From NCBI GenBank assembly GCA_016795065.1, contig JAEUIU010000083.1, forward strand, positions 1 through 43,062: a DNA stretch of 43,062 nucleotides, given 5' to 3'. Origin of the DNA: Phycisphaerae bacterium (GTDB lineage: Bacteria; Planctomycetota; Phycisphaerae; Phycisphaerales; SM1A02). Position 1 is the stretch's first letter; every line of letters begins with the position of its first letter. Both the position numbers and the translations under genes were made by a program. The notes beneath the pieces are model-generated. The model made no database searches. It saw nothing but the letters and a program-made list of their open reading frames with translations, and was not told where the DNA came from. Positions 24,631 through 32,287 of this stretch are shown here, one piece after another.

Positions 24631-26075
24631 TGGGAGACGACGTTCGCGAACTCCGCCAGCATCGCTGCGTGTGAGCGGATGCCGTTACGGAAGCAGGCCA
24701 ACTCGAACTTCTCATTGGGGCTGTGGACCCGGTCGTCATCGAGACCGAAGCCGACCAGGAGAGAGTCGATCCCAAGCTCGCGCTGAAGCAGGCCGACGGC
24801 GGGAATGCTGCCGCCGGTGCCGATCACCGCAGCTTCCTTCCCGAACACCTTGGCCAGACCGCGCTGAGCTGCCCGCAGCCAAGCCGAATCGGCGGGGACG
24901 GCGATGGCCGGGCTCATGCCGTGACTCTCAATCTCGATCCGGCACCCGGGCGGGCAACGGTCCTGGAAGAAGCGGCTGATGCCTGCGAAGACCTTCTCCG
25001 GCGACTGGTTCGCCACCAGGCGGCAGGAAAGCTTTACCGTCGCATGGGCCCCGATGACGGTCTTCGCGCCCTTGCCGGTGTACCCGCCGAAGATCCCGTT
25101 GCAATCACAGGTCGGCCGCGACCACATCCGTTCCATCGTCGAGTAGTTCTTCTCGCCGAAGGGGACGCTCACGCCCGCCTCGCCGAGGTATTCCTTCTCA
25201 TCGAAACCGAGCTTCGACCATTGATCCCTGATCGAGGCTGGCAGCGGGGCGACATCGTCGTAGAAACCGGGGATCTGGACACGCCGATCGCCATCGTGCA
25301 GTTGGCCAATGATCGTGGCCAACGCGTTGATCGGGTTGACCAGCGTGCCGCCGTACATCCCCGAGTGGAGATCGTGGCTTGGTCCGTGCAGGGTGACTTC
25401 GACATACACCAGCCCGCGCAGCATGGTGGTAATGGCAGGCGTGGTGATGTCCCACATTCCGGTATCGCTGACCACGCAAATGTCGGCGGCCAAGGCCTTG
25501 GCGTATTCCTTGACGAAGGGGTCGAGACTCTTGCTGCCCGATTCCTCCTCGCCTTCGAGCATGACCGTCACGGCGCAGGGCAGCGTTCCGTGGGTGGTGT
25601 GCCAGGCGCGGAATGCCTCGATGAAGCTCATGACCTGGCCCTTGTCGTCGACGGCGCCACGGGCCACGATGCGCTGGCCCTTCGGTCCGTCCTTCTTCCC
25701 GTTGATAGGGTGACCCTCGACGATGACCGGTTCAAAGGCCGGCGATGTCCAGAGTTCAAGCGGATCGGCCGGCTGCACGTCGTAGTGGCCGTAATAGAGG
25801 ATGCGAGGGCTGCCTGAAGCGCCCTTGGGGCCATCGTGATGGGCCAGGACCATCGGGTGGCCCTTGGTGTTCACGACCTCGACGCGGAAGCCGATCTCGC
25901 GAAGCTGTGCCGCTGCCCATTCCGCGGCCCGTCGCGTCTCGCCAGCGAACGCAGGGTCCGTCGAGACGCTGGGGATCCGGAGGAAGGCCTTCAGCCGTTC
26001 GATCGCGTCATGGTCAAGGCGCTGAACGGTGTCGAGAACGGGGGCGAGGTCGAGCGACGCTTGGGCGGCTGGCAT
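24627..26075 (-). CDS. M20-family metallo-dipeptidase
   Basis: The 482-residue product is a di-zinc M20 peptidase of the long dipeptidase type. Metal-binding and catalytic motifs are complete: H97-Y-D99 in GHYDVQP, the bridging Asp in RGAVDDKGQ, the acidic pair in LEGEEESGS, and HSPNE near the C-terminus; GTGGSIP precedes the last. A dimerisation (lid) domain lies between. It should hydrolyse dipeptides or related amides in the cytosol, as there is no signal peptide. The ATG at 26075 is chosen because GGAG lies 7-8 bases before it; the frame extends to a GTG at 26093. It is a single-gene unit. Confidence 0.93.
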   Translation of the reverse strand: MPAAQASLDLAPVLDTVQRLDHDAIERLKAFLRIPSVSTDPAFAGETRRAAEWAAAQLREIGFRVEVVNTKGHPMVLAHHDGPKGASGSPRILYYGHYDVQPADPLELWTSPAFEPVIVEGHPINGKKDGPKGQRIVARGAVDDKGQVMSFIEAFRAWHTTHGTLPCAVTVMLEGEEESGSKSLDPFVKEYAKALAADICVVSDTGMWDITTPAITTMLRGLVYVEVTLHGPSHDLHSGMYGGTLVNPINALATIIGQLHDGDRRVQIPGFYDDVAPLPASIRDQWSKLGFDEKEYLGEAGVSVPFGEKNYSTMERMWSRPTCDCNGIFGGYTGKGAKTVIGAHATVKLSCRLVANQSPEKVFAGISRFFQDRCPPGCRIEIESHGMSPAIAVPADSAWLRAAQRGLAKVFGKEAAVIGTGGSIPAVGLLQRELGIDSLLVGFGLDDDRVHSPNEKFELACFRNGIRSHAAMLAEFANVVSH

Positions 26076-26142
26076 GGGACATCTCCAACGCACGGGACTG
26101 GTTGTCCACGGCGAAGCGCAGTGTACGGCCTGTCGCGATTCG

Positions 26143-26520
26143 TCAGCCGTTCGCGGCAGGAGCCATCAGTTGGGCGACCAGCCCGAGCGTGGCGGCGACG
26201 GCGAGGGCGAGGAAGAAGAGGAACGCGAGCCAACGTTCGACCACCTTCGCCTCCATGAGTCGAATGTCGCCTGGGGAGAGCGGTTGCTGGCGACTGCCCA
26301 ACGTCAGATCATCCCAGCTAGGATCGATCAGGTTGAGCCCTTCCATCTCGGCGTACGAGCGAGGTGGCCGCGAGGAGAAGTCACACCCACAGCGAGGGCA
26401 GTGGGCTCCGCCGGCCTTGGCCCGTTCGGGGCCGAGCTGAGAGAAGTGACCGCAGTACCCGCACGCACAGCATCGGCGAAGGCCTAGCGCTGCGCGTCGT
26501 GCTGTCGTGCGACCGAGCAT
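26143..26520 (-). CDS. Zinc-ribbon membrane protein, 125 aa
   Basis: The N-terminal part holds two C-x2-C knuckles (CACGYCGHF and HCPRCGC), a likely zinc ribbon, followed by a polar stretch and one membrane segment near the C-terminus (WLAFLFFLALAVAATLGLVA). Small proteins of this shape are common and mostly uncharacterised. A -10 box 6 bases before the ATG supports the start. It is transcribed away from the hypothetical gene at 26612; the two share a 91-base upstream region. Confidence 0.8.
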   Translation of the reverse strand: MLGRTTARRAALGLRRCCACGYCGHFSQLGPERAKAGGAHCPRCGCDFSSRPPRSYAEMEGLNLIDPSWDDLTLGSRQQPLSPGDIRLMEAKVVERWLAFLFFLALAVAATLGLVAQLMAPAANG

Positions 26521-26526
26521 GCCTCT

Positions 26527-26532
26527 ACAGTA
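26527..26532 (-). promoter_or_regulatory. -10 box TACTGT of a probable leaderless transcript
   Basis: TACTGT (minus strand) ends 6 bases before the ATG at 26520. Confidence 0.45.
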
Positions 26533-26611
26533 TCACCGCTTCCCGCTCATCCAAGCATTTCGATGGTGAGTTTCAAAGGCTTGGGTGGTTGAACGCGCGA
26601 GGCAATCGGCG

Positions 26612-27280
26612 ATGCGAACCAATCGTGGATCAACACCAACTCTGGAAGATTGGGCCCATCACCTGCAGACGCTCGGGAGCCGAGGGCGACCTGTCGACGG
26701 CGGGCAGGCCGACTTCCCGTCCGCTTGGCCGCCACTTTGGGCCGTTCGCCCGACCCACGGCCTGCCCCCGGAACGGGGAACGTCTCCTCCCCGGGGGGAC
26801 GGCGAGGTCCGCCTCTGGCGCACGCTCGAGCGGGCCTCGATCGGCGAAGCCTGCGCCCGACTGACCGAGAACGATCTCGAGGTCGACTTGGCCGCTTCTG
26901 GGCCGCTCTGGGGAAGAGACCAATGGGACGCGATCGAGGTGTGGACCGAAGCGGAGCTTTGCTCCCTTCATGCACTCGGTCGGGCGATGCGGGTTGTTCC
27001 GCACCTTGCGCCGTTGATTCGTCAGCGCATGGTCCAAGCGATCGTCTGGCATTTGGAGCATACCCAGCCCGACAATGCCACCAATCGGCCGTGGGCAGCC
27101 CACATCTTCTTCCTCCATGATGTGCAAAACGGCGTGCCTGAGGCTCGGCTCTATGCCGAGACCCTTGTTCACAACGCCCAGGCCCAAGGGTTAGCCGATC
27201 CGGTGAGCCGCTGGGTTCTTGCTGACGCAGGTCGGGAACTGGAGCTTTGGTCCGCCCCGGCGTCGCCCGACCGAGGCTAG
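26612..27280 (+). CDS. Hypothetical protein, 222 aa
   Basis: I do not recognise this family. The first 65 residues are rich in Pro, Gly and Arg. From about residue 70 the protein is helical and acidic (RLWRTLERASIGEACARLTENDLEVDL), continuing with WTEAELCSLHALGRAMR and RQRMVQAIVWHLEHTQPDNATNRPWAAHIF; the last stretch, with two His, is its most distinctive part. No signal peptide or membrane segment. The ATG at 26612 has GAGG 9 bases before it and is preferred over a GTG at 26585. It is 21 bases upstream of the polytopic membrane protein gene, which also has its own promoter-like box. Confidence 0.72.
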   Translation: MRTNRGSTPTLEDWAHHLQTLGSRGRPVDGGQADFPSAWPPLWAVRPTHGLPPERGTSPPRGDGEVRLWRTLERASIGEACARLTENDLEVDLAASGPLWGRDQWDAIEVWTEAELCSLHALGRAMRVVPHLAPLIRQRMVQAIVWHLEHTQPDNATNRPWAAHIFFLHDVQNGVPEARLYAETLVHNAQAQGLADPVSRWVLADAGRELELWSAPASPDRG

Positions 27281-27288
27281 GGAGGTGA

Positions 27289-27294
27289 TAGCAT
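27289..27294 (+). promoter_or_regulatory. -10 box TAGCAT of a probable leaderless transcript
   Basis: TAGCAT ends 7 bases before the ATG at 27302. A GGAGGTGA also occurs about 14 bases before the ATG, too far for an ideal Shine-Dalgarno site but not excluded. Confidence 0.4.
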
Positions 27295-27301
27295 CGCGGC
27301 C

Positions 27302-28789
27302 ATGTCGAATGCCCCGAGCAGTCACCCGGCAGTGGTGAGCGTCGGCCTGGGTCCGGCCTCGCAGGCGGATCGGTCAACGGTCGTTGGCGGGCTTGCCTAC
27401 GTCTTCCAAGGGCTGTTGCCAGCCCTCGCCCCGGCCAGGCTCCTGGTGGCGTTTCTGCTGGCGGCGGTCATTGCCGTTGGCGGATGGACCTTTGACTGGG
27501 GCTATCTCGCGTTGGGAGGGGCGTCCGCACCGCCAGCCAACGCTCCGGCCCGAACCGAGAACCGGACCGAGAACCCGCGGATAGAGGCAGAGCGATTCGC
27601 ACGAGCCAGCGCGGCCAGTTTCATCGGCGGCACCGCGTTCGCGGTTCAAGTCACCTCGGAGTCGACGCTCGATGCGCTGAGCGCCGCCGTCGACGGCGCC
27701 GGCCGCGAGCGGTTGGCGAACATGACCGACCCGACGAAGCGACCGGCGATTCTGCTGCAATGGGATCGAGCGAAGGCGGCGATCGAGCGGGCCCGCCCGC
27801 GCGGACCGGCCGAGCAACTCGCCACTGGCACCGGTGACTCGGTTCGCCGGCTGGTCAGCGGTGTGCTTGGGCTTTCCATCAGCGAAATCGGCGCGGCCAC
27901 CGTCGACGGTCTGGTGCGGACCCCGGGGACCGCCTTCCGCACCTCCGTCGTCGGAACGAGCCTCTGGCTCTTGGCCTGCTGCATCGCCTTCTCCGTCTTC
28001 GGCGGCGCCCTCGCCCGAATGAGCGCGATCGAAGCCGCCCGCGGCGAGAAGATCACCTCGATGGAGGCCTTCGCCTGGCTTCGCCGAGCTTGGCTGCGGC
28101 TTCTGGCGCTCCCGATCGCGCCGCTCGCCTTGGTCCTTGGGCTCTTCTTGGTCGTCCTCTTCGTGGGTCTCTTGCTTCGCGTGCCCGGACTGAACTTGCT
28201 TGGCGGCCTTTTCTACTTCATTGCGATGGCAGCCATGGCCCTCGCCATCTCGATGGCGGCCGCGGCCGTGATTGGCCTGCCGATGTCGATCGCAGCGGTT
28301 GCTTGTGGCGATGCGGACGCGATGGATGCCGGCGTGCGAAGCGCGTCCTATTTCTTTCGTTCGCCCTTGCGAGCCATTGGTGTCGTGCTTGCTTCGCTCG
28401 TCTCGATCGGAGCCGGCACACTTCTCATCGCCACCCTCGCGGCGCTGACGATCGGCCTGACCGCATGGGGCGTTGGACTGGTCGGCGGAGAGGGGGCTGC
28501 CAGCGCCGGTGGGGCGAGTTCGCTTTTGGGCGACGGCGGTCAGGCCTTCGGTGCGATCTCAGGCCGGTTGAGCGGAGTTGCCGAGCGCCCTGCCGCTGCG
28601 GTGATTGACCTATGGGAAGAAGTTGTGGCGCTCCTCGTGATCGCCTACGTCTTCAGTGTTCTCGTCGAAGCCTTCACGCGAAGCTACATCGTGCTGCGAT
28701 TGGCCTGCGATGGCGAGGACGTTTCGGCCATTGACGGTGTCCCGCTCGGGCGGCCAGCGGCACCGCCAGCAACGTCCACGATCTGGTAG
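27302..28789 (+). CDS. Polytopic membrane protein, 495 aa
   Basis: The product has about seven or eight membrane segments: one near residue 50 (LLVAFLLAAVIAVGGWTF), then after a soluble loop of about 150 residues the rest from about residue 220, in clusters such as ALVLGLFLVVLFVGLLLRV and MAAMALAISMAAAAVIGLP, with a last one near VALLVIAYVFSVLVEAF. No catalytic motif or known family is recognised. It follows a hypothetical soluble protein by 21 bases and ends 14 bases from the convergent YceH-like gene, with no terminator hairpin between. Confidence 0.78.
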   Translation: MSNAPSSHPAVVSVGLGPASQADRSTVVGGLAYVFQGLLPALAPARLLVAFLLAAVIAVGGWTFDWGYLALGGASAPPANAPARTENRTENPRIEAERFARASAASFIGGTAFAVQVTSESTLDALSAAVDGAGRERLANMTDPTKRPAILLQWDRAKAAIERARPRGPAEQLATGTGDSVRRLVSGVLGLSISEIGAATVDGLVRTPGTAFRTSVVGTSLWLLACCIAFSVFGGALARMSAIEAARGEKITSMEAFAWLRRAWLRLLALPIAPLALVLGLFLVVLFVGLLLRVPGLNLLGGLFYFIAMAAMALAISMAAAAVIGLPMSIAAVACGDADAMDAGVRSASYFFRSPLRAIGVVLASLVSIGAGTLLIATLAALTIGLTAWGVGLVGGEGAASAGGASSLLGDGGQAFGAISGRLSGVAERPAAAVIDLWEEVVALLVIAYVFSVLVEAFTRSYIVLRLACDGEDVSAIDGVPLGRPAAPPATSTIW

Positions 28790-28803
28790 GGCCTGTCGAG
28801 GTG

Positions 28804-29457
28804 TCAGGCTCCAAGCGATCGCTTGAGCGCCTCGAACTGCTCAGCAAGTTCGGCGATGCGCGCCTCCAGAGCCTCGATGCGGGCCTCGAGCCGATCACTT
28901 CCGCCCGCTGAGGAAGGCGAACCCCCTTCGTGCGAGGCAGCCGGAGCATCCAGCGGGTGAAGTGACGGGCAGAGCAACTGAGCCCAGCGCGGGGCCCGAG
29001 AGCCGGGTGACGGAGGAAGCTCGCGCACCAGCGGCGGCTCGGCCTTTGCCATCTCGGCAAGCACGGCTTCGACGGCCTCAAGGGACTCGAAGCTGACCAT
29101 GCGCGAGCCGTGGGTGCGCAGCTCACCGACGGTTTGCGGGCCGCGAAGCATGAGCTCGGTGAGGAGGACGAGTTCGTTGGTGCCTGCCCCGATCGCTTCA
29201 CGGGCGACGTGGCGGAATTTCTCGACCCGCGAGCCGGACATCGAGACCTCTCGCACCAGACCCTTTGACCGCAGGCCGTCCAAGGCCCGGAGGGCCCGCA
29301 GTTCATCGATCGTGATCACCGGCCAGCGGTTGCTCTTTTGGTTGACGCCGGTGACCAGCGAGTTAAGCGTCAGCGGGTATTGGTTCGGAGTGGTCTGGGC
29401 CTTCTCGATGAGCGTGCCCAAGACGCGGCATTCGTCGGGATTGAGGTCCGGTCGCAT
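28804..29457 (-). CDS. YceH-like (DUF480) winged-helix protein
   Basis: The 217-residue product begins with the conserved DUF480 start (LNPDECRVLGTLIEKAQTTP) and NQKSNRWPV, and holds two winged-helix repeats, the second near ELVLLTELMLRGPQTVGELR. The C-terminus is a coiled coil (EARIEALEARIAELAEQFEA). The family is conserved in many bacteria; its biochemical role is not firmly known, and the fold suggests nucleic-acid or protein binding. The frame extends upstream, but the ATG at 29457 begins the conserved domain and has a -10 box 7 bases before it, so the transcript is probably leaderless. Confidence 0.9.
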   Translation of the reverse strand: MRPDLNPDECRVLGTLIEKAQTTPNQYPLTLNSLVTGVNQKSNRWPVITIDELRALRALDGLRSKGLVREVSMSGSRVEKFRHVAREAIGAGTNELVLLTELMLRGPQTVGELRTHGSRMVSFESLEAVEAVLAEMAKAEPPLVRELPPSPGSRAPRWAQLLCPSLHPLDAPAASHEGGSPSSAGGSDRLEARIEALEARIAELAEQFEALKRSLGA

Positions 29458-29464
29458 GGCTGCA

Positions 29465-29470
29465 AGTGTA
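29465..29470 (-). promoter_or_regulatory. -10 box TACACT for the DUF480 gene
   Basis: TACACT (minus strand) ends 7 bases before the ATG at 29457. The same hexamer faces the other way at 29547-29552, making a back-to-back promoter pair. Confidence 0.55.
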
Positions 29471-29546
29471 CGGGGCGGATCGAGGTCAGCGCTGACGGTC
29501 GCTCTCCGTCGAAGCAGTCGGAACGCCCAGCAACGGTGTCTCTCCA

Positions 29547-29552
29547 TACACT
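29547..29552 (+). promoter_or_regulatory. -10 box TACACT for the gene at 29559
   Basis: TACACT ends 6 bases before the GTG at 29559, which supports that GTG as the start of a leaderless mRNA. Confidence 0.55.
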
Positions 29553-29558
29553 CGTCGC

Positions 29559-30218
29559 GTGACTCGACAGCTCTCGAATGCCAGACGTGACGAGGTCGCC
29601 CGCGATGCAGCCCGGCTCCTCCGCGATGGTCGCGCGCAGGACATCCACTCCGCCGTCCGGGCTGCACTTCGGGGCAACCCCGGGGCCGACGAAGTGACGG
29701 CCGGCATGGTTCGGGAGCATGCCCGTGGACTCGCCCTCGAAGAGCTCGGGGCGAGCGGTTATCGCCAGCATGTCGCGGAGGTGTTGGAGCGGGCAGAGGA
29801 AACCATGACCCTTCTTGCCACCCAGTTGGGGAATTCGACGTCGGGCTGGGTCGGCGAGACGCCGGTCGCCCTCATCGGTCGGGCCGCCCGCGGCTTGGTC
29901 GACGCCGATCCTGTTTGTCGCATTCGCGTGGTCAGCGATGCCCCGGTCGGAGACATCGCGGCCATTCTCGTGGCGGCAGGCGTCGAAGAGCCGTCGTTCT
30001 CGACCATGGAGACTCGTTTCGGACGTCTTGATCGACTGACCTTCGATGACGCGGGGGTGGAGACCAAGATTCTCCGTCTGCCACCGGCGATGCGCATCCC
30101 CTTGCATGCCGACCTCCAATCCGACCGCCCGACGGCATCGGTCCCGGCGATCGACCTCGTTGGAGTGAGGCGGTTGTTGTCCGCCTTGCGTGGCGACGTC
30201 GCCTCTGGCTCAGCCTAG
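29559..30218 (+). CDS. Hypothetical protein, 219 aa
   Basis: Family not recognised. The N-terminal third is helical and charged (RRDEVARDAARLLRDGRAQDIHSAVRAALRG), ending in VREHARGLALEELG; the middle holds a further helix rich in Glu (VAEVLERAEETMTLLATQL); the rest alternates strands and helices with ALIGRAARGLVDADPVCRIRV and FGRLDRLTFDDAG. No signal peptide or membrane segment. A GTG start at 29559 is supported by the -10 box 6 bases before it. It is divergent from the DUF480 gene and is followed by a hairpin at 30235. Confidence 0.72.
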   Translation: MTRQLSNARRDEVARDAARLLRDGRAQDIHSAVRAALRGNPGADEVTAGMVREHARGLALEELGASGYRQHVAEVLERAEETMTLLATQLGNSTSGWVGETPVALIGRAARGLVDADPVCRIRVVSDAPVGDIAAILVAAGVEEPSFSTMETRFGRLDRLTFDDAGVETKILRLPPAMRIPLHADLQSDRPTASVPAIDLVGVRRLLSALRGDVASGSA

Positions 30219-30234
30219 TACGTCCTACTCACGG

Positions 30235-30259
30235 CCCTCGCGTCGGTGTCGGGCGAGGG
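30235..30259 (+). terminator. Hairpin after the gene ending at 30218
   Basis: CCCTCGC (30235-30241) pairs with GCGAGGG (30253-30259) around an 11-base loop, 17 bases past the stop. Only two T follow, so this is a weak or U-less terminator. A second inverted repeat (30337-30343 with 30358-30364, 7-base arms) lies in the leader region of the chemoreceptor gene and could be an operator. Confidence 0.4.
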
Positions 30260-30391
30260 TTGCGTGGGAGTCACCATTTGTGGTGAGCCAGTACGTGATC
30301 GGCTCGTGTCGTGAGCGCGAGCGACCGACGTTGGCGTCGGGACTTCACGCTGTTGGCGTCCCGATCGGGCACATCTATCGATGGGACGAAC

Positions 30392-32095
30392 ATGCTTCAC
30401 GCGCTTCGAGAACGCACGCGGACCTGGGGACTTGGACGCAGAGTGCTTCTGATGACGACGGTCTCGCTTGCGGGCGCATTGGTCGTGAACTACGCCGTCG
30501 TGATCGGGGCGTATCGCGAAGCGGCAGAGCGGTCGATGTTTGAGAAGGCAGCCGCCCTGACTGCAGTCGCCGATGAGGCGAAGGCCAATGCCAGCGCGAT
30601 GCACGCCAACGGTTCGATCGACGCGGCAACACTCCTGGTCGAGGCAAAGGCGGCGATCGAGGGCGGCGAGGACTACACCAAGACGAAGTTCTTCAGCACC
30701 GTGCCCGTGGTGGTCGGTTGGACGGCCGCCCAGCAGGCCGCCGAGAAGGAAGGCATCGAATTCCGCGTCGTCGCCTTCGAAGCCCGAAACAAGGAACACT
30801 CGCCCGAAGCGGGCTCGTTCCGCGAGACGCTTCTCCGGGATCTTGAAAAGCAAGTCGCAGCCGGCGGCAGTCGTCAGATCGCCCGCATCGACGAGGCCAG
30901 CAAGTCCTACCACTACATGCGTTCGATCGTGCTCGAGGAAAGTTGCCTCGCTTGCCACGGTGACCCGAAAGGTACGTATGACCCCGACGGTGACGGGAAG
31001 GACGCTCTTGGCTTCGGCATGGAAGGCTGGAAGGTCGGCATGACTCACGGCGCCTACGAGGTCGTTGTTCCGCTGGCACCGATGGAAGCGGCGGTGGCTT
31101 CGTTTGTGACCCGCGGAGCACTCTGGTCGATTCCGATCGTTGGCGTCTTGCTTGGCCTCTTCGCACTCATGCTCAACAAGTCGCTGCGTCGTCCGATCAA
31201 CGACATGATCGCCAAGATCCACGCCATCGCCGAGGGCGATCTCCGCCAGCGCGTCGATGAGACGGCCGTCGGGGAGCTCGGCACGATGTCGCGATGGTTC
31301 AACGGGCTTCTTGAGAAGCTCGAGGCGACCTTCGTCCAGTTCCGCGAAGGCTCCAACCAGATTGACGCGGGCTCGGGCCAAGTCAGTTCCACCAGCCAAG
31401 CGCTTGCGTCGAGTTCGACCGAGCAGGCCTCGAGCCTCGAGCGCATCAACGACAGCCTTGCGGCCCTCACCGGCCGCACCGCGAAGAGTGCTGACGGCGC
31501 CCGAAATGCGGCGGCGCTGACCGAGGCCAGCCGCACCTGTGCGATCGAGTGCCATGGCCAGATGCAACAGATGAGCGACGCGATGTCCGAAGTGAAGCGT
31601 TCAAGCGACGCGATCGCCAAGGTGCTGAAGGTCATTGACGAGATCGCCTTCCAGACCAACCTGCTTGCCCTCAACGCCGCGGTCGAGGCCGCCCGCGCAG
31701 GAGAGGCGGGCAAGGGATTCGCGGTGGTCGCCGAGGAGGTGCGGAACCTCGCCCGGCGCTCCGCAGAGGCGGCGCAGGAAACCGCATCCATGGTGGACCA
31801 GTCGACCGGCCGCGCGGAACGGGCGGTTCACCTGAGCGAACGAGTTGCTGGCTCGCTTGAGAAGATCGTTGGGGCAACGAAATCCGTGGACGAACTGGTC
31901 CGGGATATCGCGAGCTCAAACGAATCGCAGGCTCAAGAGGCCGGAGCGATCAGCGAAAGCGTTGGCGAACTCGATCGGGCAACGCAGCAAAACGCCGCCA
32001 GCGCCGAGGAACTCGCGGCGGCTGCGGAGGAAACCTCGTCCCAGGCGGGGACGTTCCGGGATCGGATCTCCCAGTTCCGCGTGCGAGGAGATTGA
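30392..32095 (+). CDS. Chemoreceptor with haem-c type periplasmic sensor domain (copy 1)
   Basis: The 567-residue product is a methyl-accepting chemotaxis protein: membrane segments at about 18-40 and 241-262, a HAMP domain (about 263-315) and a signalling domain with the conserved hairpin tip (FQTNLLALNAAVEAARAG). The periplasmic part (about 45-235) resembles the Tll0287-like/DUF3365 domain and has a haem-binding C185-L-A-C188-H189, so it probably senses redox state or a haem ligand such as oxygen or NO. The ATG at 30392 is chosen by alignment with copy 2 (ERTRxWGLGRR); the frame is open further upstream. No CheR-docking pentapeptide is seen at the C-terminus. Copy 2 follows directly. No cheA or cheW is in the window. 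Confidence 0.92.
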   Translation: MLHALRERTRTWGLGRRVLLMTTVSLAGALVVNYAVVIGAYREAAERSMFEKAAALTAVADEAKANASAMHANGSIDAATLLVEAKAAIEGGEDYTKTKFFSTVPVVVGWTAAQQAAEKEGIEFRVVAFEARNKEHSPEAGSFRETLLRDLEKQVAAGGSRQIARIDEASKSYHYMRSIVLEESCLACHGDPKGTYDPDGDGKDALGFGMEGWKVGMTHGAYEVVVPLAPMEAAVASFVTRGALWSIPIVGVLLGLFALMLNKSLRRPINDMIAKIHAIAEGDLRQRVDETAVGELGTMSRWFNGLLEKLEATFVQFREGSNQIDAGSGQVSSTSQALASSSTEQASSLERINDSLAALTGRTAKSADGARNAAALTEASRTCAIECHGQMQQMSDAMSEVKRSSDAIAKVLKVIDEIAFQTNLLALNAAVEAARAGEAGKGFAVVAEEVRNLARRSAEAAQETASMVDQSTGRAERAVHLSERVAGSLEKIVGATKSVDELVRDIASSNESQAQEAGAISESVGELDRATQQNAASAEELAAAAEETSSQAGTFRDRISQFRVRGD

Positions 32096-32287
32096 CCGTT
32101 CGGGGCATGACATCGCCGACCCTCATTCCGCATTGAGTCGATGTGCTCATGCGGTAGAAATCTAGGCCATGTGACTCCACTGCCTTCTGTGATTCGCCGA
32201 CCAACTGTTCAACCGTGATGGTCAGGGGCTTGAGTCTGCGGCCCCAGACCATCACGTGGAACACGTCACGAACACGGGGGGCCGGCG

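Noticed and set aside
30215..31567. 450-codon open frame on the minus strand
   Set aside because: Antisense to the first haem chemoreceptor; no domain or start signal.
32160..32280. Minus-strand peptide KPLTITVEQLVG resembling KPLKLTIEMLG encoded on the minus strand near 26550-26590
   Set aside because: Only about ten residues agree, in gaps without start signals; most likely chance.
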